Positions 1-4,820 of a stretch of 6,426 nucleotides of DNA are shown here, one piece after another. The stretch spans positions 1 to 6,426 of the forward strand of contig JODX01000043.1 in NCBI GenBank assembly GCA_000719105.1. Direction: 5' to 3'. Position numbers and translations under genes: made by a program. The notes beneath the pieces were generated by a model. The model saw nothing but the letters and a program-made list of their open reading frames with translations. It did no database searches and had not been told where the DNA came from. The stretch is from Streptomyces sclerotialus. Its GTDB lineage: Bacteria > Actinomycetota > Actinomycetes > Streptomycetales > Streptomycetaceae. The first letter of the stretch is position 1; each line of letters starts with the position of its first letter.

Positions 1-162
1 GTCGTCCACGTCTACGAACTGGACCGGCCGACCTCCGCCTACGCACCCGTCGGCATCTTCCGCGGCACCATGCAACGCCCGGTACCGTTCGCGGTCACCT
101 TGGACTTCCACAGCCTCGTCCCGTCTCGGAGTAGCGGAGCAGTCGACCGAGGAAGGCCCTGA
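1..162 (+). CDS. Uma2-family putative endonuclease, C-terminal end (cut by window edge)
   Basis: The first frame reads VVHVYELDRPTSAYAPVGIF and continues to a TGA at 160-162. This is the C-terminal part of the Uma2 (DUF820) family, which has a PD-(D/E)XK nuclease-like fold and is often present in many copies in Streptomyces. The catalytic core lies upstream of the window, so it cannot be judged whether the gene is intact. The first 24 bases are identical to bases 843-866 of the second Uma2 copy in this window. After that the two copies stay similar until about base 120, but the tails differ: this one has an extra SRSSGAVDRGRP-like tail not seen in the other. The biological role of Uma2 proteins is largely unknown. 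Family assignment rests on the C-terminal resemblance to the other two copies, which do show core motifs. Confidence 0.72.
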   Translation, partial: VVHVYELDRPTSAYAPVGIFRGTMQRPVPFAVTLDFHSLVPSRSSGAVDRGRP

Positions 163-179
163 GCCACAGACCCGGCCAG

Positions 180-185
180 TACCGT
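180..185 (+). promoter_or_regulatory. Candidate -10 element (TACCGT) for a leaderless transcript
   Basis: TACCGT fits the actinobacterial TAnnnT -10 pattern and is followed by six bases and then the GTG at 192. In Streptomyces this spacing is typical of leaderless mRNAs, where transcription begins at or next to the start codon. No purine-rich ribosome-binding site precedes 192, which agrees with leaderless translation. No clear -35 was seen. Confidence 0.4.
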
Positions 186-191
186 GTTCCT

Positions 192-506
192 GTGCGCGGG
201 CAGCTGAGTGACGCGGACCTCGACGAGCTGGTCGAGCAGGCCACCGTGGACGCCTATGGCAGCGAGGAGCAGCTCACGGGCCTGTTCACGATGCTCTCAG
301 AGCATCTGGCTGTCCCGTTCAAGACGGTGATTCTCGGTGTCGAGACCACCGTGGAGAAGGTGGACCTGCTGCCCGGCAGCGGGATCGTGGCGATCTGTGC
401 GCGAGGCGAGCACCGGCAGGCCATCGGCATCCTCGACCTTCCGCTGCCGGTCCCGGCACCCCGAGGCACCAAGTGGATTCATGCCTACCGCCACTGGGGC
501 CCATAG
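192..506 (+). CDS. CcbP-like small calcium-binding-family protein
   Basis: This is a 104-residue cytosolic protein with no signal peptide or membrane segment. The stretches VDAYGSEEQ, HLAVPFKTVILG and RQAIGILDLPLP, with an acidic N-terminal helix (SDADLDELVEQ), resemble the CcbP family (named for the cyanobacterial calcium-binding protein CcbP). That family has a conserved DAY..EEq segment, an aVPF segment, a small beta domain and a hydrophobic-basic end. Calcium binding in this homologue is inferred from the family name only. The start is the GTG at 192: there is no in-frame upstream start, no Shine-Dalgarno, and a TAnnnT element lies six bases upstream, suggesting a leaderless mRNA. Codon third positions are strongly G/C, so the gene looks alive. 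It sits between two Uma2 copies with no obvious functional partner. Confidence 0.7.
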   Translation: MRGQLSDADLDELVEQATVDAYGSEEQLTGLFTMLSEHLAVPFKTVILGVETTVEKVDLLPGSGIVAICARGEHRQAIGILDLPLPVPAPRGTKWIHAYRHWGP

Positions 507-560
507 GCTGACGAAGCGCGCCGTTCGCCGCATCATGCGTATGACCGACTGCGGCGGCGA

Positions 561-566
561 TAGGGT
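561..566 (+). promoter_or_regulatory. Candidate -10 element (TAGGGT) of a leaderless promoter
   Basis: TAGGGT is followed by seven bases (CCGCCCT) and then GTG at 574. This is the classical Streptomyces leaderless layout (TAnnnT, 6-8 nt, start codon), and no ribosome-binding site precedes 574. A TGACC motif at 542-546 is too close (about 14 nt) to be a standard -35. The element appears to survive from an intact gene whose body has been lost. Confidence 0.5.
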
Positions 567-573
567 CCGCCCT

Positions 574-669
574 GTGAGCGAGTACCAGTACTACGAGTTC
601 CAGGCACTCGACCGGCCGCTCAGCCACGCCTCGTCGCTCGCAACCGTCCGGAACCCGACCTTCTGGTGA
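574..669 (+). pseudogene. 5' remnant of a conserved Streptomyces gene, fused to foreign sequence
   Basis: A GTG start downstream of a leaderless promoter opens a 31-codon frame beginning VSEYQYYEFQALDRPL. I recall this N-terminus (S-E-Y-Q-Y-Y-E-F-x-A-L-D-R-P-L) from conserved, much longer Streptomyces proteins of unknown function. After about codon 15 the match stops. The rest (SHASSLATVRNPTFW, then TGA at 667-669) is simply the Uma2 gene read in the wrong frame, because the overlapping frame encodes Uma2 residues from about base 627. The promoter and first 45 bases of one gene have therefore been joined to the middle of another. If translated, the product is a meaningless 31-mer. Identification of the parent family is from memory and should be checked. 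Confidence 0.6.
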
Positions 670-980
670 CTTCCGCCCCGCACGACCCCGACCGCACGTG
701 GTACGCCCCGGAAGACGTCCTGCTCGTCATCGAGGTCGTCTCCCTCGAGTCCGCGCACCGCGACCGGACGGTCACGCTTCGTAAGTACACCGACGCGAGA
801 ATCCCTCATTACTGGTGCATCGAAGACGAGCACGACGCTCCAGTCGTCCACGTCTACGAACTGGACGAGCCGACCCGCGCCTACGCGCCTGCGGGTATTC
901 ACCGAGGCTTGCTCAAGCGCCCGGTGCCATTTCCCGTCAGCCTCGACTTGGACGCACTCACCCCGCGCCGACACACCTGA
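624..980 (+). pseudogene. Uma2-family endonuclease, N-terminally truncated and mutated
   Basis: Reading from about 627, the frame gives RLVARNRPEPDLLVT, then WYAPEDVLLVIEVVSLES, then AHRDRTVTLRKYTDARIPHYW and a C-terminal strand, ending at TGA 978-980. This matches the Uma2 core: the PEPD aspartate, the E of the IEVV strand, and the (G)IPHYW segment. The N-terminal third is missing, and the sequence upstream belongs to another gene. Three changes from the usual motif support decay. SPES has become SLES, the active-site-region lysine seen as RTVKL in the third copy is RTVTL here, and the glycine of GIPHYW is arginine. The longest frame with a start codon (GTG 666) would lack the PEPD aspartate. 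The C-terminal region closely matches the copy at 1-162, so the copies are recent paralogues. Confidence 0.78.
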
Positions 981-1005
981 GCGATACCAAGGCGGCATGG
1001 GAATG

Positions 1006-1043
1006 CGGACGGGTCCGGGCTCGCCGGAACCCGGACCCGTCCG
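1006..1043. terminator. Perfect 14-bp-stem hairpin, probable terminator
   Basis: CGGACGGGTCCGGG at 1006-1019 is the exact reverse complement of 1030-1043, with a 10-base loop. It begins 26 bases after the Uma2 stop and lies between two convergent genes, where a bidirectional terminator is expected. There is no U-tract, which is usual for actinobacterial terminators. A weaker 6-bp hairpin (1094-1099 with 1106-1111, loop AAAGGA) sits closer to the end of the minus-strand gene. Confidence 0.68.
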
Positions 1044-1141
1044 GCCTGCTCACGTGTCCCTGCTCGCATGGGATACCCGCCCGGTGTCATCGCCGCCGCA
1101 AAGGAGCGGCGCGCTTCCGGACGGCGTCCCCCCGGACGAAT

Positions 1142-1501
1142 TCACAGCACTTCAGCGGGCACCCTGCAGCGCACCTGCTTCCCGATCGCCGACTGCCGCA
1201 CGTGCCACCCGGGCGCCAGCGAGTCGATCAGCCCGAGCCCCCGCCCACCCTCCGCTTCCGCGCTGTCGAGCGATATCGCACGACGCCTCGGCACAGCACC
1301 GGCATCCAGGTCGTGCACGTTCACTGCAATGCCGTACGACGTCATAAACACCTCCACCACGAGCGGCACGTGAACCCCGCAGGCCCGCACGGAATCGCCG
1401 ACCAGCTCGGAGAGGACAGGTTGCGCGGAGTCGACGGATCCGGCAGCGAGGCCCCGACTGAGCAGATCGGTACGCGTCGCCTCCCTCACTGCGCGCCGCA
1501 C
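1142..1501 (-). CDS. RsbW-like ATP-binding protein (GHKL/HATPase_c), short
   Basis: The 119-residue product resembles the large Streptomyces family of stand-alone HATPase_c proteins related to anti-sigma factor serine kinases. From the N-terminus it has the helix RRAVREATR (2-10), an N-box SELVGDSVRA (31-40), a G1-like aspartate in VHDLDAG (62-68), the G2 loop EGGRGLGLI (84-92) and the strand W-H-V-R near 99-102. The N-box normally carries an asparagine that holds Mg-ATP; here it is D36. The start chosen is GTG at 1501-1499, preceded by GAGGGAG at about 10 bases. An in-frame stop lies at 1540-1538, so the protein cannot be much longer and is a little shorter than usual for the family. A possible older start in another frame is described under the promoter at 1535-1540. 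The partner sigma factor or anti-anti-sigma protein is not in the window. Confidence 0.7.
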   Translation of the reverse strand: MRRAVREATRTDLLSRGLAAGSVDSAQPVLSELVGDSVRACGVHVPLVVEVFMTSYGIAVNVHDLDAGAVPRRRAISLDSAEAEGGRGLGLIDSLAPGWHVRQSAIGKQVRCRVPAEVL

Positions 1502-1534
1502 CGTGGGCGCGCTCCCTCGAAGATCACGACCAGG

Positions 1535-1540
1535 ACGCTA
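1535..1540 (-). promoter_or_regulatory. Candidate minus-strand -10 element (TAGCGT)
   Basis: On the minus strand TAGCGT is followed by seven bases and a GTG at 1527-1525, the same leaderless spacing seen at 561-574. That GTG opens only a 13-codon frame (VIFEGARPRCGAQ, then stop), out of frame with the ATP-binding protein. Either this element produces an mRNA with a short leader for the GTG at 1501, or it marks an original leaderless start now separated from its gene by a frameshift. Confidence 0.3.
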
Positions 1541-1655
1541 CGAGCGCGGCGCGGAAAGGTTCGGCGTGGAGGTCCAGAGATGCGCTCTCGCATCGAACGA
1601 GCGATCGACATGGCATGATCCAACGGGACTCACTGGACGCGAGGGGGAGACGTCA

Positions 1656-1988
1656 GTGAATCAGGACAACCGCATGGGGCGTCCCGAAGAGGTCGTGATC
1701 ACGGCGACGGACGTCCTCGGCACCGGATTCCGGGACGACAGCGGCACCCGCGCTCCGAAGCGGAGCCTCCCCGCCAAGGCCGTGGCTGAGGCCGAGTCGG
1801 AGACCGAGATTGAGACCGAGACCGTTCTGCCCGTGGTGATCACGGAGACTGTGCGCCCGCGGCAAGGCCCTCACCATCCGGGTGGATCGGTACGCCGGTC
1901 CGGCCGCCGCTCCTCCTCCCCACCCCCTGACCGCCGCAGCCGGGCGGGGCGCGCCAGGACGGTGACAGACCTCAGGCATCCACGGTGA
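1656..1988 (+). CDS. Hypothetical protein, probably frameshifted near 1860
   Basis: The GTG at 1656 has a strong ribosome-binding site (GAGGGGGAG, 1641-1649, six bases before it). The encoded protein is 110 residues as it stands. The first 68 residues have good codon bias and read VNQDNRMGRPEEVVITATDV, then a Thr/Glu-rich stretch ESETEIETET (about 48-57) and LPVVITETV. I do not recognise the family. After base 1860 the annotated frame gives an Arg/Ser/Pro-rich tail with poor third-position bias. The frame starting at 1861 instead gives GKALTIRVDRYAG with good bias, and ends at TGA 1963-1965. This suggests a two-base deletion (or one-base insertion) near 1858-1861 in a gene originally about 103 residues long. 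No signal peptide or membrane segment is visible. The TGA at 1986-1988 directly abuts an AAGGAG that could serve an ATG at 2000. Confidence 0.5.
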   Translation: MNQDNRMGRPEEVVITATDVLGTGFRDDSGTRAPKRSLPAKAVAEAESETEIETETVLPVVITETVRPRQGPHHPGGSVRRSGRRSSSPPPDRRSRAGRARTVTDLRHPR

Positions 1989-2070
1989 AGGAGCGGTACA
2001 TGCGCACCACGAAGGCGGCCGAAGCACCGCATCTGCGCGCGCATGATGTCCAGCCGTCCCCGCTCCGCAT

Positions 2071-2100
2071 CGCACGCCACCGCACCGCACGCCACCGCAC
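2071..2100 (+). repeat. Two perfect copies of a 15-bp tandem repeat before the glycosidase gene
   Basis: CGCACGCCACCGCAC occurs at 2071-2085 and again, identically, at 2086-2100. Each copy is itself built from five-base CGCAC/GCCAC blocks. The array ends four bases before the AGGAG ribosome-binding site (2104-2108) and 16 bases before the GTG at 2117. It is C/A-rich and poor in G and U, so this part of the mRNA should be largely unstructured. If the alternative ATG at 2000 were used, the repeat would be translated in frame as duplicated ARHRT. Confidence 0.9.
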
Positions 2101-2116
2101 CACAGGAGCCCTCACC

Positions 2117-3781
2117 GTGAACCGAGCACGCCGTATCGCGGCCATCGCCGCGGCACTGTGCGCCATGGCCTCTCTTCCCTCCGCCACCGGCACGGCCGCC
2201 ACCGCCCTGCCGCGAGCACCGATCGGCCGTATGCCGCTCGGCCCCGAGGACCTCGTGACGGTGGCCGCTGCCGTGCAGGAGCCGGCGCCCGGGGTGACGT
2301 ATCAGAAGTTCACCCAGGGCCGGGCGACCGATGTGTGGTCGGTCGAGCTGTCCATACCCCACCCCACCGGCCGGTCCTGGTCCGTCGGCAACAGGACGTA
2401 CGCCGATGACCTCGTGGACGTCCTGGCGGCCGAGGGGTTCTCCGGACGGGTCGACACCCGGCAGCTGCCGGCCGGCCCGGGCGTCGGGATCGGCACGGTG
2501 CAACACCGTGTGCGGGTCGGGGGCTTCGGTCCCGGCGAACCCGCAGAGGCTGACCGGTTGAAGGAGTCGCTGCACAGCGCGGGCTTCACCGGACGGACCG
2601 TCTACACGGCCGAGGACGGAAACCCCAGTACCGGCCCCTGGGAGGTACGGGTCGTCACGGTGGATCCCGCAGCGGCCGTCACGTTCAAGGCCGTCCACGG
2701 GAGCGACGTCGGTTCGGCGGAGACCGTAAGGGAGATGGGCGAGGCGGCCGGCGCCCTGGCCGCGGTGAACGGGTCCGACTTCGACATCGATTCACCGAAC
2801 AACCCGGCCTTCTCCGGTTACGGAGGTGATCCGCAGGGGCTCTACGTGCAGGGCAACGCCCTGCTCAGCGAGGCCAACAACGGCCGGACCGCCCTGCTGC
2901 TCGAGGGAGCGGGTTCCCGTATCCGCGTCGACGAGGTCAGTTCACGTACCCAGGTGACGGCGCCCGACGGTCAGGTACGGCAGGTCGACGGCATCAACCG
3001 CGTACCGGGGCGCAACCTCGGTTGCGGCGGTGTCGGCGAGGACCGCCGCGAGGACGGCAAGGGCGACGACCCGGAACTGCGGCCATGGCGTAACACGTTG
3101 TGCGTCGACGACAACGAGGTCGTCGCCTTCCGCCCGGAGTGGGGCGCCCGTACGCCCGCGCCCCGGTCGGAGGTGCGCAACAGCGTGGACGTCGTCATGG
3201 ACGGCAACTGGGTCGTCAAGGAACTCCGCCCCGCCGGCGGCCCCATCCCCGCGGGCAGCCGTGTCCTGCAGGGCATCGGCACCGGCGCGGACTGGCTGCG
3301 CGCGCACGCCGTGGTGGGCAAGGCGTTCAAACCGGGTACCAGCATCACCGACTCCCGGGGAGTGCCGGTGACCAGCCCCACCTTCTCGGCGGTGGCCGGC
3401 GGCGGACCGGCCCTGGTCCGCGACGGCGAAGTGCTGCTCAACGCGGACGCCAACGGCATGCTCAACCCCGACTACCAGAGCGTCACCAGCGCCGTCGTAC
3501 AGCGCCATCCCCGTACCCTCGCCGGAGTCACCGAACAGGGCGAGTTGCTCCTGGTGACCGTGGACGGACGGCTGCCGCAGACCAGCGTGGGCGTCACTCT
3601 CCACGAGGCCGCCGACGTCATGAAGTGGCTGGGCGCCCAGGACGCGTTGAGCCTCGGCTCCGGAGGCGACACCACGCTCCTGCTCAACGGCACGCTCCAC
3701 AACCGGCCCATGGACAACTGGCGGGCGGCCGGCCCCGCCGAACGCAGGATCGGCAACGCCGTCGTGGTCGTCCCGAAGTAG
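2117..3781 (+). CDS. Exported SPOR-domain phosphodiester glycosidase (NAGPA family)
   Basis: The 554-residue product has a Sec-type signal (VNRARRIAAIAAALCAMA, cleavage near 27-30). A SPOR-like region follows at about 60-195, with VQHRVRVGGFG near 133 and a second half-repeat ending VRVVTVDP. The C-terminal catalytic-type domain runs from about 200 to 554. It resembles the NAGPA (DUF2233) domain, whose founding member removes GlcNAc from a phosphodiester; SPOR regions can bind peptidoglycan. Family landmarks are the VNGSDFD segment (about 217-223), RTLAGVTEQGELLLVTVDGR (about 476-495) and SLGSGGDTT near 512-520. The usual NLDGGGST-type loop reads SLGSGGDT here, so the substrate or activity may differ. 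Two cysteines in the mature protein (near 303 and 328) could pair. The GTG at 2117 is chosen because AGGAG lies eight bases upstream and the signal peptide begins there. An in-frame ATG at 2000, with AAGGAG six bases upstream, would add 39 residues. Confidence 0.83.
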   Translation: MNRARRIAAIAAALCAMASLPSATGTAATALPRAPIGRMPLGPEDLVTVAAAVQEPAPGVTYQKFTQGRATDVWSVELSIPHPTGRSWSVGNRTYADDLVDVLAAEGFSGRVDTRQLPAGPGVGIGTVQHRVRVGGFGPGEPAEADRLKESLHSAGFTGRTVYTAEDGNPSTGPWEVRVVTVDPAAAVTFKAVHGSDVGSAETVREMGEAAGALAAVNGSDFDIDSPNNPAFSGYGGDPQGLYVQGNALLSEANNGRTALLLEGAGSRIRVDEVSSRTQVTAPDGQVRQVDGINRVPGRNLGCGGVGEDRREDGKGDDPELRPWRNTLCVDDNEVVAFRPEWGARTPAPRSEVRNSVDVVMDGNWVVKELRPAGGPIPAGSRVLQGIGTGADWLRAHAVVGKAFKPGTSITDSRGVPVTSPTFSAVAGGGPALVRDGEVLLNADANGMLNPDYQSVTSAVVQRHPRTLAGVTEQGELLLVTVDGRLPQTSVGVTLHEAADVMKWLGAQDALSLGSGGDTTLLLNGTLHNRPMDNWRAAGPAERRIGNAVVVVPK

Positions 3782-3818
3782 TCGCCGTTCCCTGCAGCGC
3801 GGGCCTCCTCACCATCGT

Positions 3819-3848
3819 CGGCGAGGCCGCAGACGCAGCGCCTCGCCG
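3819..3848 (+). terminator. Hairpin between glycosidase and polyglutamate hydrolase genes
   Basis: CGGCGAGGC at 3819-3827 pairs perfectly with 3840-3848 across a 12-base loop, 37 bases after the glycosidase stop. It is followed by the short pyrimidine run CTTCTC. It could terminate or attenuate read-through into the next gene, which would then need a promoter in 3849-3902. Without a U-tract its efficiency is uncertain. Confidence 0.5.
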
Positions 3849-3857
3849 CTTCTCGAC

Positions 3858-3886
3858 ACCCGATTCCCACCCGATTCCCACCCGAT
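3858..3886 (+). repeat. 11-bp tandem repeat (2.6 copies) before the polyglutamate hydrolase gene
   Basis: ACCCGATTCCC occurs at 3858-3868 and 3869-3879, followed by the first seven bases of a third copy at 3880-3886. The array stops 16 bases before the GTG at 3903 and just before the AAGGGA ribosome-binding site (3891-3896). The sequence is unrelated to the repeats before the neighbouring genes. The unit equals about one helical turn and the array lies downstream of a putative terminator, so it could be either a protein-binding operator or a translation-leader feature. Confidence 0.9.
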
Positions 3887-3902
3887 CACGAAGGGACCTT
3901 CC

Positions 3903-4751
3903 GTGCCCGGACACATCCCCAGTCGCCGCACCGTCCTGACCGCTTTCGCCGGTGCCGCAGCTGCCGCCCCCGCGCTGTCCACGCTCAGCGCCACCCCCGC
4001 CCAGGCCGCGGTCACAGCTGAGGAGTACGCCTCCAACACCGACCTGTACACCAGACTCGCGGGACGGGAAGGCTCCGACTTCGCCCGCCGCTACAAGCGC
4101 CACGAGCTGTACGACGGCAGTCTCGGCGAGGTGCGGCCGTACGTACGCACCACGATCATGGCCATGCACGGCGGTGGCATAGAGACCGGCACCTCCGAAC
4201 TCTGTCTCGCCATAGCCGGATACCACCCTGCCACCTTCGAGACCACTCCCACCGGCGGCCCCGTCCACGACTACTGGATGTTCGAAGGACTCCTCTCGTC
4301 CGGCAACGGCGATCTCCACGTGACGGCCAAGAACTGCGACGACCACGTCGCCCTGTCCATGGCGGCCTCCAGTCTCAACGTGCTGAGCCTGCACGGCTGC
4401 AAGGCCGCTCAGGCCGGTGCGCCCACCAGCCGCCCGGAGGCGGTCGTGATCGGCGGCCGCAACGCCACCTTCCGCCTGTACCTCACCGAGGAGCTGCGGA
4501 GAGCCGGTTTCCAGACCATCGACGGTGCCTCCCTTCCCGACCTGAACGGCGACCACGAGAAGAACCCGTGCAACCGCACCATGCTCGGCGAAGGCGGGCA
4601 GCTGGAGCTCACCACCGAGCTGCGCAACGGCATGTTCGGTGTCAACACCCGTGCCGGCCGGCCCACCAGCACCAACGACACGTTCTGGACCTTCGCCGCG
4701 GCCTGTCGCACCGCGATCAGTCGGCTGGAAGCGGGACAGACCATCCTCTGA
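3903..4751 (+). CDS. Tat-exported poly-gamma-glutamate hydrolase family protein
   Basis: The 282-residue product belongs to the PGA hydrolase family (PghP/YjqB-like), zinc-dependent peptidases that cut gamma-glutamyl bonds and are structurally related to carboxypeptidases. It starts with a twin-arginine signal: SRRTVL at 7-12, an Ala-rich core and AQA at 33-35, so it should be exported folded. Family motifs are complete. MAMHGGGIETGTSE contains H89 and E94, LHVT is at 138-141, SLHGC contains H164, GGRN is at 184-187, NPCNR at 221-225, and QLEL contains E235, the expected catalytic glutamate. H89, E94 and H164 are the likely zinc ligands by family analogy. The GTG at 3903 has AAGGGA upstream and gives the Tat motif at the right distance from the start. 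It lies 121 bases after the glycosidase and 69 before the EEP gene. Likely targets are polyglutamate capsule, slime or biofilm polymer outside the cell; the natural substrate is unproven. Confidence 0.88.
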   Translation: MPGHIPSRRTVLTAFAGAAAAAPALSTLSATPAQAAVTAEEYASNTDLYTRLAGREGSDFARRYKRHELYDGSLGEVRPYVRTTIMAMHGGGIETGTSELCLAIAGYHPATFETTPTGGPVHDYWMFEGLLSSGNGDLHVTAKNCDDHVALSMAASSLNVLSLHGCKAAQAGAPTSRPEAVVIGGRNATFRLYLTEELRRAGFQTIDGASLPDLNGDHEKNPCNRTMLGEGGQLELTTELRNGMFGVNTRAGRPTSTNDTFWTFAAACRTAISRLEAGQTIL

Positions 4752-4770
4752 CCGGATCCGCTGCGAGTTC

Positions 4771-4803
4771 CCGCCGCACGACCGCCGCACGACCGCGGCA
4801 CGA
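4771..4803 (+). repeat. 11-bp tandem repeat (three copies) before the EEP gene
   Basis: CCGCCGCACGA occurs at 4771-4781 and 4782-4792, and once more as CCGCGGCACGA (one change) at 4793-4803. The array ends 17 bases before the ATG at 4821 and runs into the AGAGAAGG ribosome-binding site (4803-4810). It fills most of the gap between the polyglutamate hydrolase stop and this start. There is no obvious terminator in that gap, so the two genes are probably co-transcribed. Confidence 0.9.
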
Positions 4804-4820
4804 GAGAAGGCCACGCCTCG

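Noticed and set aside
815..1618. 267-codon plus-strand open frame running across Uma2 and the ATP-binding gene
   Set aside because: It is Arg/His/Pro-rich, crosses the end of Uma2 and the hairpin at 1006-1043, and is antisense to a gene with clear GHKL motifs.
1502..1655. Promoter for the gene at 1656 around CATGAT (about 1613-1618)
   Set aside because: The hexamer is a poor TAnnnT match and no paired -35 was found; too weak to report.
1871..2698. 275-codon minus-strand open frame
   Set aside because: It is antisense to the small hypothetical gene and the glycosidase N-terminus, is Gly/Arg-rich, and shows no domain or plausible start context.
2942..3700. 252-codon minus-strand open frame
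   Set aside because: It is antisense to the conserved glycosidase domain and shows no recognisable motif.
3858..3886. Tandem repeat as a canonical PHO box
   Set aside because: The 11-bp period matches, but the conserved TTCA core of PhoP direct-repeat units is absent, so it was not annotated as such.
3100..3939. 279-codon plus-strand open frame overlapping the glycosidase end
   Set aside because: It is extremely Arg-rich, which is the frame-shifted reading of the glycosidase gene, and has no motif.
3684..4814. 376-codon open frame on the minus strand
   Set aside because: It lies opposite the polyglutamate hydrolase gene, which has a Tat signal, complete family motifs and a ribosome-binding site. 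The minus-strand protein is Gly/Val/Arg-rich without motifs, a common shadow in high-G+C DNA.
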